A stretch of 12,309 bases of DNA from a bacterium (GTDB lineage: Bacteria > Omnitrophota > Gorgyraeia > Gygaellales > Profunditerraquicolaceae): assembly GCA_004298075.1 (NCBI GenBank), contig SCRK01000065.1:1-12309 (forward strand), written 5' to 3'. A program made the position numbers and the translations under genes. Below the pieces are notes generated by a model, which saw nothing but the letters and a program-made list of their open reading frames with translations, was not told the origin of the DNA and did no database searches. Of the stretch, positions 1 to 5,979 are shown piece by piece (the stretch's first letter is position 1; each line of letters begins with the position of its first letter).

Positions 1-602
1 CCGACGAACTGCTGGGGTTGATAAGGGATGAGAAGCGCATATGTAAATACATTGACCTGCCTATACAGCATATCAATGACCGCATCCTGCGGCTTATGAA
101 GCGCAAGATCACCGGGAAGGAAATTATCGCTTTGATCAAGAAGATCAGGAAGGCCATTCCGGAGGTGCGCTTACGCACCTCACTTATCGTCGGTTTCCCC
201 TCGGAAACGGAGAAAGAATTTCAGCAGCTCTTGAGTTTTGTCAAAGAAGCCGGGTTTGAAAGGCTGGGCGTGTTTGTTTATTCCCGCGAAGAGGGCACCC
301 CGGCGTACAATTTTAAAGGCCAGGTCCCTTTAAAGAAAAAGCAGGAGCGTTTTGATATGATTATGTCGGAACAGCAGAAAATAGCCGCCTTGGTCAATGA
401 GAGGCTTCTGGGCAAGCATATTCCTGTGCTTATCGAGGAAAAAGAAAATGGAGCTTATATCGGCCGCAGCGAATATGACGCGCCGGAGGTTGACGGTATA
501 GTTTACGTGAATTCAGACAAGGCGCTTAAAGCGGGTGAATTCGTAAAGGTAAAAATCACGGATACTTTGGAATACGATCTAGTGGGGGAGGTAAGATCAT
601 GA
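1..602 (+). CDS. rimO: Ribosomal protein S12 methylthiotransferase RimO, 3' part
   Basis: This is the C-terminal part (199 codons, reading from base 3) of a MiaB/RimO-type radical-SAM methylthiotransferase. RimO adds a methylthio group to an aspartate of ribosomal protein S12. Visible are the late radical-SAM barrel segments (ICKYIDLPIQHINDRIL, then SLIVGFPSETEKEF, then YSREEGTPAY) and a C-terminal TRAM RNA-binding domain covering roughly the last 65 residues. The N-terminal UPF0004 domain and the CxxxCxxC cluster lie outside the window, so the 5' end is missing. I favour RimO over MiaB because of the YSREEGTPAY segment and the short TRAM. It ends in an ATGA overlap with pgsA, so the two are probably translated from one message. 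A TTG at 18 is an internal codon, not the start. Confidence 0.9.
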   Translation, partial: DELLGLIRDEKRICKYIDLPIQHINDRILRLMKRKITGKEIIALIKKIRKAIPEVRLRTSLIVGFPSETEKEFQQLLSFVKEAGFERLGVFVYSREEGTPAYNFKGQVPLKKKQERFDMIMSEQQKIAALVNERLLGKHIPVLIEEKENGAYIGRSEYDAPEVDGIVYVNSDKALKAGEFVKVKITDTLEYDLVGEVRS

Positions 603-1177
603 ATTTAGCTAACCGATTGACTTTGTCGCGGATTTTATTGACTTTTGTTTTTATGTTTTTTTTATTCTGCCAGGGGCTCTGGGCCAAGGCAGCCAGCCTC
701 ATCGTTTTTACCCTGGCGGCATTGTCCGACCTTTTTGACGGCCTGATCGCCCAGCGCTGGAATATGGTCACGGATTTCGGCAGGCTTATGGACCCTATCG
801 CCGATAAGATCCTGGTCCTGGCGGCCTTCGCGGCATTCGTGCAGATGCAGCTGATCGACGCCTGGATGTTCGTGATCATTGTTTCAAGGGAGATATTGAT
901 CACCTCTTTGCGCCTTTTTGCCTTAAATAAGGGAAAGGTGCTTTCCGCCGCGCGCGCGGGAAAGCATAAGACAGTTTCGCAGATGGCGGTGATATTCGCT
1001 ATCCTGGGTTTTATCCTGCTTAAAGAGATCGTGCTTAAGTATTCAACCTGGAATCCCGCCTGGGAGAGTATTTTCCGCCAGGGGATATTTTACCTTATGC
1101 TGATCACCCTGGGATTAACCCTTTATTCCGGTTTATCATATCTCTGGGAGAACCGCAAGATAATCGCCCGCTTATGA
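599..1177 (+). CDS. pgsA: CDP-diacylglycerol--glycerol-3-phosphate 3-phosphatidyltransferase
   Basis: The enzyme condenses CDP-diacylglycerol with glycerol 3-phosphate to give phosphatidylglycerophosphate, the committed step to phosphatidylglycerol and cardiolipin, in the cytoplasmic membrane. At 192 residues it has normal length and several hydrophobic membrane segments. The CDP-alcohol phosphotransferase signature lies at residues 44-69, with aspartates D44, D47, D65 and D69 and glycines G48 and G61 in the expected spacing. One deviation is that the usual Arg after A51 is Gln52, with an Arg next to it at 53. The N-terminus (MNLANRLTLSRI) is typical of PgsA. It overlaps rimO upstream and pgpA downstream by ATGA, and pgpA performs the next reaction. 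Other CDP-alcohol transferases are possible in principle, but pairing with pgpA makes PgsA the best call. Confidence 0.93.
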   Translation: MNLANRLTLSRILLTFVFMFFLFCQGLWAKAASLIVFTLAALSDLFDGLIAQRWNMVTDFGRLMDPIADKILVLAAFAAFVQMQLIDAWMFVIIVSREILITSLRLFALNKGKVLSAARAGKHKTVSQMAVIFAILGFILLKEIVLKYSTWNPAWESIFRQGIFYLMLITLGLTLYSGLSYLWENRKIIARL

Positions 1178-1653
1178 AATTTACCGCTTTCGGCAACTTT
1201 TTAATTAAAGCAACCGGATCATTTTTCTTTATCGGCTATCTTCCTTTGATACCGGGAACTTTCGGCAGCCTGGCTGGGGTGGGATTATTTTACCTGCTTC
1301 AAACCGGCAATCCCGAAAACTATTTTTTATTCACCTTTTGCCTGATCATCCTGGGATTATTTGTCAGCGGCAGGATGGAGAGGTTATTAGGAAAAAAGGA
1401 CCCCAGCTGTATTGTTATTGACGAAGTAGCGGGCATGCTGGTCAGCCTTAGTTTCATGCCCGCTATCCCGAGAATAGTCTTTCTCGCTTTTCTTATATTC
1501 CGGATACTCGATACGCTTAAGCCTTATCCTATCGGAAGGCTGCAAAACCTGCGGGGGTCTCTGGGTGTAATGGCGGATGATCTGATCGCGGGTATCTATA
1601 CTAATATTATACTTCAGGTGATCCTGAATTTAGCCTTTTCTAAGACCGTATAA
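1174..1653 (+). CDS. pgpA: Phosphatidylglycerophosphatase A
   Basis: PgpA removes the phosphate from phosphatidylglycerophosphate to give phosphatidylglycerol, directly following PgsA. The 159-residue protein carries the family hallmarks: GYLPLIPGTFGSL near residues 21-33, the acidic KDPSCIVIDEVAGM segment (D76, D83, E84) and RILDTLKPYPIGRLQ at about 110-124, then a late GVMADDLIAGI segment with D135 and D136. The acidic residues are the expected metal and catalytic sites. Hydrophobic helices at about 13-40, 50-65 and 97-110 and at the C-terminus fit an inner-membrane enzyme. The start overlaps the pgsA stop by ATGA. The last 40 nt overlap the convergent thpR gene on the other strand. Confidence 0.95.
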   Translation: MKFTAFGNFLIKATGSFFFIGYLPLIPGTFGSLAGVGLFYLLQTGNPENYFLFTFCLIILGLFVSGRMERLLGKKDPSCIVIDEVAGMLVSLSFMPAIPRIVFLAFLIFRILDTLKPYPIGRLQNLRGSLGVMADDLIAGIYTNIILQVILNLAFSKTV

Positions 1654-2183
1654 GCGGGGCCGTTTGGCCCAAGCACACTTTCAAACAAAGTAATCCCTTC
1701 GGCATTAAACTCCAAATTCGCGTAAACCAGGTCATTTTTTGCTTTCCCAAGCTCTCTTTCAAGAACCGCCGGATTAATGGGTATTTTTACGCGGGCCATA
1801 GTAATATGGCTGGAAAATCCTCTTTTTTCTTCGGCTATCCTTATACCGGCGAGTTTTGTTTCCAGTGAACCGGCCAGCTGTTTGATCAAGGCATCCTGGG
1901 TGATGCCTGCCCAAATTATCCGGGCGTTACGCAGTCCGGGGAAAACCCCCAGGTCATCCAACTTGATCTTGAAAGGGGTAAATTCCAGGCTTGTTTCAGC
2001 GATAATCCTCTTGATTTCTTCAAGTTGATGAGATGAAATATCCCCGAGGAATTTCAGGGTGAGGTGCAGGTTTTGCGGTTTTACCCAGCCGGCCTTAGGC
2101 AGGCCCGGCTTTAATTCATCCTGGATTTTAGAGAGGTGGTCCTTAATGCTTTGGGTGAGCTCTATGGCGATAAATGCGCGCAT
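1614..2183 (-). CDS. thpR: RNA 2',3'-cyclic phosphodiesterase (2H phosphoesterase)
   Basis: A member of the 2H phosphoesterase (LigT/ThpR) family, which opens RNA 2',3'-cyclic phosphates to 2'-phosphates and was first described as a reversible 2'-5' RNA ligase. The 189 residues are normal for the family. The two HxT catalytic motifs are present: HLT at 40-42 within NLHLTLKFLG, and HIT at 126-128 within SSHITMARVK. The start MRAFIAIEL and the IIWAGI strand near 89-94 also match. The ATG lies inside the end of pncC (22-nt overlap), so the two minus-strand genes are probably co-transcribed, as the cinA-thpR pair often is. Its 3' end overlaps the pgpA 3' end by 40 nt on opposite strands. Confidence 0.93.
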   Translation of the reverse strand: MRAFIAIELTQSIKDHLSKIQDELKPGLPKAGWVKPQNLHLTLKFLGDISSHQLEEIKRIIAETSLEFTPFKIKLDDLGVFPGLRNARIIWAGITQDALIKQLAGSLETKLAGIRIAEEKRGFSSHITMARVKIPINPAVLERELGKAKNDLVYANLEFNAEGITLFESVLGPNGPAYTVLEKAKFRIT

Positions 2184-2638
2184 AATAAACGCAGTGCCTC
2201 TTGGGTAGCTTTTTTACGGATATCCTGCCTGTTCCCGCGAAAATTGAATTTCCGGCAGATATTTTTATTTTTAGCATCCAGGCAGATAAAGACCAGCCCA
2301 ACGGGCTTACGCGTGGTTGCGCCTGCCGGCCCGGCAAGCCCGGTTATACCTATGCCTATATCCGATTTTACCTTTTTGCGAATATTCCGGGCCATCGATC
2401 CGGCGGCCTGTTTTGAGACTGCTCCGTATTTAGAGATCAATTTCTTGGGCACTCCCAGTATCTCTACTTTGGATTTATCGTTGTAGGCGACTACCCCCAG
2501 GATGAAGAAACGGGAGGAACCGGGGTAGCGGATCAGTTCGCTGGCTAATTGCCCTCCGCTGCAGGATTCGGCTATGGCGATGGTCTTAGCGCTTGCGATC
2601 AGTCTGTCGTGGGCCAGCTTGGAAATTGCATTCATCAT
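2162..2638 (-). CDS. pncC: CinA C-terminal family protein, nicotinamide-nucleotide amidohydrolase (PncC)
   Basis: Stand-alone version of the C-terminal CinA domain. In characterised members it deamidates NMN to nicotinate mononucleotide in the pyridine nucleotide cycle. From the ATG at 2638 it is 158 residues. Motifs match the family closely: AESCSGG at 23-29 (catalytic Ser region), VVAYNDKSKVEILGVP, then KYGAVSK, and ITGLAGPAGATTRKPVGLVFI. The reading frame stays open upstream to 2779, but those 47 residues are Arg/Pro/Gly-rich, match nothing in the family and lie in a GC-rich inverted-repeat element, so I reject the longer start. Two consecutive ATGs (2638 and 2635) are possible starts. No Shine-Dalgarno is visible before them. 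Instead a TATAAT sits 1 nt upstream of the first ATG. The N-terminal molybdopterin-binding-like CinA domain is absent. Confidence 0.9.
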   Translation of the reverse strand: MMNAISKLAHDRLIASAKTIAIAESCSGGQLASELIRYPGSSRFFILGVVAYNDKSKVEILGVPKKLISKYGAVSKQAAGSMARNIRKKVKSDIGIGITGLAGPAGATTRKPVGLVFICLDAKNKNICRKFNFRGNRQDIRKKATQEALRLLCAHLSP

Positions 2639-2811
2639 AATTATACAAGAGGTCTGTCTTGGACTGTTTCTCGCGGGGACGTTTGTGTGCCCCGGCGTGG
2701 CACACTGCACTCGATGCTCGTCCTCGCTCTCCGCCTGCGGCGGATCCGTGCCCGCTCGGACTGCGCACGCCCCGCTCAAAATCAGTCCAAGCCGTCCTTT
2801 TGTAATATTAT
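2637..2811. repeat. MITE-like element with long imperfect terminal inverted repeats
   Basis: About 175 bp of GC-rich, non-coding sequence is bounded by inverted repeats of about 45 nt. The left arm (2637-2681) and the reverse complement of the right arm (2811 down to about 2769) share ATAAT at the outer tip, ACAA, the 9-mer CTTGGACTG (2658-2666, with complement at 2783-2791) and GCGGGG, with a few mismatches and 1-nt gaps between (roughly 80% identity by eye). Inside are further hairpins: GTGTGCC/GGCACAC (2685-2691 with 2699-2705) and TCCGCC/GGCGGA around a TGC loop (2730-2744). No transposase or convincing ORF is inside. It could be a non-autonomous mobile element, a REP-like repeat or a structured RNA. 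I cannot see other copies from this window, and no clear target-site duplication is evident. Confidence 0.6.
2685..2705. repeat. Perfect 7-bp hairpin inside the inverted-repeat element
   Basis: GTGTGCC at 2685-2691 is the exact reverse complement of GGCACAC at 2699-2705, separated by a 7-nt loop. It is nested within the left half of the larger inverted-repeat element and has no T tract, so it is not a terminator. Confidence 0.6.
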
Positions 2812-2827
2812 ACGCTTTTTTATTGTA

Positions 2828-2855
2828 TTGACAAGCCCGTCTTTTATGTTATACT
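2828..2855 (+). promoter_or_regulatory. Sigma70-type promoter of the riboflavin operon
   Basis: A consensus -35 TTGACA (2828-2833) is followed after 16 nt by a -10 TATACT (2850-2855). Transcription would begin near 2861-2863, just before the first base of the FMN riboswitch P1 stem, which is the position expected for a riboswitch promoter. It lies about 17 bp outside the right end of the inverted-repeat element. Confidence 0.85.
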
Positions 2856-2863
2856 GCTATTAA

Positions 2864-2988
2864 TTAATTTTCGGGGCAGGTGAAAATCCTGACCGGCAGT
2901 AAAGCCTGCGAGCTTTTTTGTTGACACAGAAGAGCAGACCTGGTGAGATTCCAGGGCCGATGGTAAAGTCCAGATGAGAGAAAATTAA
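2864..2988 (+). promoter_or_regulatory. FMN riboswitch (RFN element)
   Basis: The conserved FMN aptamer is present in order. P1 is a perfect 9-bp helix (2864-2872 with 2980-2988). Next come the GGGGCAGG core, P2 (CAGG with CCTG), the P3 block with GGCAGTAAAGCCTGC, a variable arm closing GCTTTTTT with AGAAGAGC through wobble pairs, P5 (CCTGG with CCAGG), the P6 block GGTAAAGTCC and the closing ATGAGAG. It binds FMN and controls riboflavin genes. Placement directly before ribBA and just upstream of a terminator hairpin indicates transcription attenuation, with expression off when FMN is abundant. Confidence 0.97.
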
Positions 2989-2998
2989 AATCATTACG

Positions 2999-3025
2999 CC
3001 CGAAGATTATCTTTCGGGTTTTTTT
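2999..3025 (+). terminator. Intrinsic terminator of the FMN riboswitch
   Basis: A short stem, CCCGAA(G) at 2999-3005 with (T)TTCGGG at 3012-3018, is followed at once by seven T (3019-3025). It is the expression platform of the riboswitch. The 5' arm can alternatively pair with the TTTTCGGG segment at 2868-2875 in the aptamer's 5' strand, which would act as the antiterminator. Confidence 0.9.
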
Positions 3026-3060
3026 ATTGAGGCCACAACTTATGGCCGGGAGAGAGAACC

Positions 3061-4269
3061 ATGTTAAATTCAATTCCGGAAATTCTGGAGGACCTGAAAA
3101 AAGGGAAAATGGTCATCGTAGTTGATGACGAGGGCAGAGAGAATGAGGGTGACCTGGTTATGGCCGCTTCTTTCGCCAAGCCCGCCGACATAAATTTCAT
3201 GGCTAAATTCGGCCGGGGGCTTATTTGTGTCCCGATGGAGGAGGAGAGGCTGCGCTTTTTGGAGCTTGACCCTATGCTCAAGAATACCCTGCAGGCAAAC
3301 CGGGAGGATCCTTTTAAGACCGCCTGGATGATCTCCGTTGACGCCGCCAGCGGCGTAACCACAGGGATCTCGGCCCATGACCGGGCAAGGACCATCGAAG
3401 TTTTGATCAATCCGCAAACCAAGCCCGAGGACTTAGGCAGGCCCGGGCATGTTTTTCCTTTACGCGGCAGGACAGGAGGCGTATTAGTGCGGGCAGGACA
3501 CACCGAAGCAAGCTTGGACCTTACGCGTTTAGCCGGCGTTTATCCGGCAGGGGTGATCTGCGAGATAATGAATGATGACGGTTCTATGGCCCGCATGGAG
3601 CAGCTTTTGGAGTTTAGCCGCAAGCATTCTTTAAAGATCTGCTCCATTGCCGGCCTTATATCTTTCCGCCGTAAATCCGAGAAACTGGTGGAGGAGATCG
3701 TACAGACCAAACTTCCTACGAAATTCGGGGAGTTCAAATTGATCGTCTACAGGGATAAGACCAATGGCCAGACGCACATTGCTTTGACTATGGGCTCCTG
3801 GAAGGATGAAGCGGTTTTAGTGCGCGTGCATTCAGAATGCCTGACCGGCGATGTCTTTGGGTCCCTGCGCTGCGATTGCGGAAGGCAGTTAGAGAAGGCC
3901 ATGGAGATCATCTCTTCGGAGAAGAAAGGTGTGGTCCTTTATATGAACCAGGAGGGAAGAGGGATCGGCCTGGTTGAGAAGCTGCGCGCCTATAACCTTC
4001 AGGATAAAGGTATGGATACGGTAGAGGCGAATGTGGCGCTTGGCCATAAAGTGGACTTACGCGATTACGGTATCGGGGCCCAGATGCTTGTGGACCTGGG
4101 GGTCAAGCGGATAAGGCTATTAACCAATAATCCGCGCAAGATCGTCGGCCTGGAAGGCTATGGCCTGGAGGTTTCCGAGCGCCTGCCTTTGGAGATCACG
4201 CCTAACGCGGAAAATTACAAATATCTTAAAACAAAAAAAGAGAAAATGGGTCACCATATAAACATTTAA
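3061..4269 (+). CDS. ribBA: Bifunctional 3,4-dihydroxy-2-butanone 4-phosphate synthase / GTP cyclohydrolase II
   Basis: Makes both entry compounds of riboflavin synthesis: dihydroxybutanone phosphate from ribulose 5-phosphate (RibB, residues about 1-200) and the diaminopyrimidine from GTP (RibA, about 205-395). RibB motifs are DDEGRENEGDL (22-32), GISAHDRA (102-109), HVFPLRGR (130-137), the GHTEASLDL block (146-154) and the CEIMNDDG block (167-174). RibA shows the zinc cysteines C260, C271 and C273 with the usual 11/13 spacing, then MNQEGRGIGL (295-304), GHKVDLRDYG (328-337) and LTNNPRK (354-360). Both halves look catalytically intact, and 402 residues is the usual fused length. GGGAG at 3048-3052 is the likely ribosome binding site, and a small hairpin (3031-3047) lies just before it. 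First gene of the riboswitch-controlled operon. Confidence 0.97.
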   Translation: MLNSIPEILEDLKKGKMVIVVDDEGRENEGDLVMAASFAKPADINFMAKFGRGLICVPMEEERLRFLELDPMLKNTLQANREDPFKTAWMISVDAASGVTTGISAHDRARTIEVLINPQTKPEDLGRPGHVFPLRGRTGGVLVRAGHTEASLDLTRLAGVYPAGVICEIMNDDGSMARMEQLLEFSRKHSLKICSIAGLISFRRKSEKLVEEIVQTKLPTKFGEFKLIVYRDKTNGQTHIALTMGSWKDEAVLVRVHSECLTGDVFGSLRCDCGRQLEKAMEIISSEKKGVVLYMNQEGRGIGLVEKLRAYNLQDKGMDTVEANVALGHKVDLRDYGIGAQMLVDLGVKRIRLLTNNPRKIVGLEGYGLEVSERLPLEITPNAENYKYLKTKKEKMGHHINI

Positions 4270-4281
4270 AAGGGAGGAAAT

Positions 4282-4749
4282 ATGGCAAAGGTGATTGAGG
4301 GTAATTTGTTGGCAAAAGGGAGGTCTTTCGGCCTGGTGGCTTCACGGTTCAATGATTTTATGACTAAGGAGCTGGTAAACGGCTGCATTGATACTTTAAT
4401 AAGGCATGGCGCTGATGATAAGGAAATTACGCTGGCCTGGGTACCCGGAGCCTTTGAGCTTCCTTTAGCCGCGCAGAAAATGGCAAAATCCAAAGTCTAT
4501 GACGCCGTAATATGTTTAGGCACGGTTATCCGGGGAGCAACCCCGCATTTTGATTATATCGCTTCCGAGGCCGCAAAAGGCGTAGCCAAGGTTTCTCTCG
4601 ATAGCGGGATCCCGGTTGTTTTCGGCATAATTACCGCTGACTCTATTGAGCAGGCAGTGGAGCGCGCAGGTTCCAAGGATGGGAATAAAGGCAGGGACGC
4701 GGCGGTTTCCGCGATAGAAATGGCCAATTTGTTAGGGCAGTTAAAATAA
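4282..4749 (+). CDS. ribH: 6,7-dimethyl-8-ribityllumazine synthase
   Basis: Condenses the RibB product dihydroxybutanone phosphate with the ribitylaminopyrimidine to form lumazine, the substrate of RibE. The 155-residue length is standard for the subunit, which usually assembles into pentamers or 60-mers. Family motifs are visible: SRFND (21-25), WVPGAFELP (53-61), LGTVIRGATPHFDY (79-92) with the general-acid/base H89, and NKGRDAA (135-141). A strong Shine-Dalgarno AGGGAGG (4271-4277) precedes the ATG. It follows ribBA by 12 nt, and nusB begins 1 nt after its stop. Confidence 0.97.
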   Translation: MAKVIEGNLLAKGRSFGLVASRFNDFMTKELVNGCIDTLIRHGADDKEITLAWVPGAFELPLAAQKMAKSKVYDAVICLGTVIRGATPHFDYIASEAAKGVAKVSLDSGIPVVFGIITADSIEQAVERAGSKDGNKGRDAAVSAIEMANLLGQLK

Positions 4750-4750
4750 T

Positions 4751-5167
4751 ATGCGTAAACGATCTAAGGCAAGAGAATATGTTTTACAGATGCTCTATCA
4801 GATCGATATTACCGGGGCTGGCTGCGAGGATGTCCTGAAGAATTTCTGGGAGTCCAAGGAAGATGAGGATATTCCCTCCGAGCTGAAGGATTTTTCTTCC
4901 GGGTTGCTCCACGGCGCCTTCGAGCATATGCGGGAGATAGACACCAAGATCAGCAAATACGCGGCAAATTGGCAGCTTGAACGTATGGCTTTCGTGGACC
5001 GTAATATCATGCGTTTGGGTTGTTTTGAGCTTTTTTTCCGTGAAGATATCCCGCCGAAAGTAGCGATCAATGAGGCAGTGGAGCTGGCCAAGAAATATTC
5101 GGGATCCGAATCCGGCAAGTTCGTCAACGCCATACTGGATAAGATAAAAATCGAGAAAGAAAAATGA
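4751..5167 (+). CDS. nusB: Transcription antitermination factor NusB
   Basis: NusB pairs with NusE (ribosomal protein S10) and binds boxA RNA to allow antitermination, mainly in rRNA operons. The 138 residues are all-helical in character and contain the typical AREYVLQMLYQ start (7-17), the ERMAFVDRNIMRLGCFEL segment (about 76-93) and the closing VAINEAVELAKKYSGSESGKF block (103-123). It begins 1 nt after the ribH stop, and a weak AGGGCAG inside the ribH end may serve as ribosome binding site. ribH-nusB adjacency is widespread in bacteria. Here it places nusB under the FMN riboswitch. The end overlaps the next gene by ATGA. Confidence 0.95.
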   Translation: MRKRSKAREYVLQMLYQIDITGAGCEDVLKNFWESKEDEDIPSELKDFSSGLLHGAFEHMREIDTKISKYAANWQLERMAFVDRNIMRLGCFELFFREDIPPKVAINEAVELAKKYSGSESGKFVNAILDKIKIEKEK

Positions 5168-5979
5168 AATACGCCGACCTCCACGCGCATACCTCCGAGA
5201 GCGACGGCACTCTCACGCCTGAACAGTTGGTCAAGGAGGCGCTCAAGCGTTGCTTGTCGGCAGTTGCCATAGTTGACCATGATACTGTAAGCGCTCTTCC
5301 TTTGGCTTTAAAAGCAGCTGAAGGAACTGCCCTGGAAGTTATCCCCGGCATTGAATTGTCCACGCAGTATGAAAATCAGGAGGTCCACATACTCGGGTAT
5401 TTTCTGGATCATCAGGACAAAGGGCTGTTGGATGAGCTCAAACCCGTGCGGGAGAACCGCATCCGGCGCGTCCATGAGATGATAAAAAATCTAAAAATAC
5501 TGGGCATAGAACTCAAACCGCAGACGGTCTTTGATATTGCCGGCTCCGGCACCGTAGGCAGGATGCATATTGCCCGGGCATTGGTCAAGGATGGCTGGGT
5601 CGGCTCAACGGCTGAGGCATTCCGTAAATATATAGGAGATAGATCTCCGGCTTATGTCTTAGGTTTTCGTTTCTCTCCGGAGAAGGCCATAAAGATTATC
5701 AGGGATTCCGGAGGGGTGGCTGTTCTGGCGCACCCTTATATATTGCGTAATGATGAATGGATCGGGGAATTCGCGGCAAGCGGCTTGCAGGGCCTGGAGG
5801 CTTATTACCCCGAGCACTCCCAATCGCAAGTTAATTATTACCTGGATCTGGCCAAAAAGCTGAACCTAGTGGTTACCGGCGGCTCGGATTTCCACGGCAG
5901 CGCTAAACCGGATATAAAATTAGGCGCGGTTAAAATACCGCTTGAACTGGTAGAAAAGTTACGCAACGCTAAAAGATGA
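5164..5979 (+). CDS. PHP-domain metal-dependent phosphoesterase (TrpH/YciV-like)
   Basis: A 271-residue PHP-family phosphoesterase. Candidate metal ligands are in the canonical order: H7 and H9 in DLHAHT, D14 in SDG, H39 in DHDT, E64 in PGIELS, H75 in HILGY, H190 in LAHPY, and D242 and H244 in GSDFHG. The layout, with the AYVLGFRFSPEKAI segment before GGVAVLAHP, matches the YciV/TrpH group. Characterised members of that group hydrolyse nucleoside 3',5'-bisphosphates or act as 5'-3' exoribonucleases on short RNA. It overlaps nusB and ribD by ATGA on both sides, so it is translated within the riboflavin operon. By context it may instead supply the missing dephosphorylation of the ribitylaminopyrimidine phosphate. 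That is inference, since known enzymes for that step are HAD phosphatases. Confidence 0.9.
   Translation: MKYADLHAHTSESDGTLTPEQLVKEALKRCLSAVAIVDHDTVSALPLALKAAEGTALEVIPGIELSTQYENQEVHILGYFLDHQDKGLLDELKPVRENRIRRVHEMIKNLKILGIELKPQTVFDIAGSGTVGRMHIARALVKDGWVGSTAEAFRKYIGDRSPAYVLGFRFSPEKAIKIIRDSGGVAVLAHPYILRNDEWIGEFAASGLQGLEAYYPEHSQSQVNYYLDLAKKLNLVVTGGSDFHGSAKPDIKLGAVKIPLELVEKLRNAKR

Noticed and set aside
556..903. Minus-strand ORF opposite pgsA
   Set aside because: It is an antisense shadow of a well-supported gene, with no recognisable domain or start signal.
1657..1670. GGGCC/GGCCC hairpin after the pgpA stop as a terminator
   Set aside because: Only 5 bp and no T tract on either strand; it lies in the thpR coding sequence.
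2639..2779. N-terminal extension of pncC on the minus strand (47 extra codons)
   Set aside because: It lies in the inverted-repeat element, has no family similarity, and the recognised domain starts at the ATG at 2638.
2549..2863. Plus-strand ORFs across the inverted-repeat element
   Set aside because: Low-complexity, unsupported translations without ribosome binding sites; the region is better explained as a non-coding repeat.
3031..3047. Second regulatory hairpin GGCCA/TGGCC before the ribBA ribosome binding site
   Set aside because: Only 5 bp, and it does not include the Shine-Dalgarno; too weak to call a separate regulatory element.
3024..3503. Minus-strand ORF of 159 codons opposite ribBA
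   Set aside because: It is antisense to conserved RibB motifs; composition is Ser/Pro-rich shadow sequence without family features.
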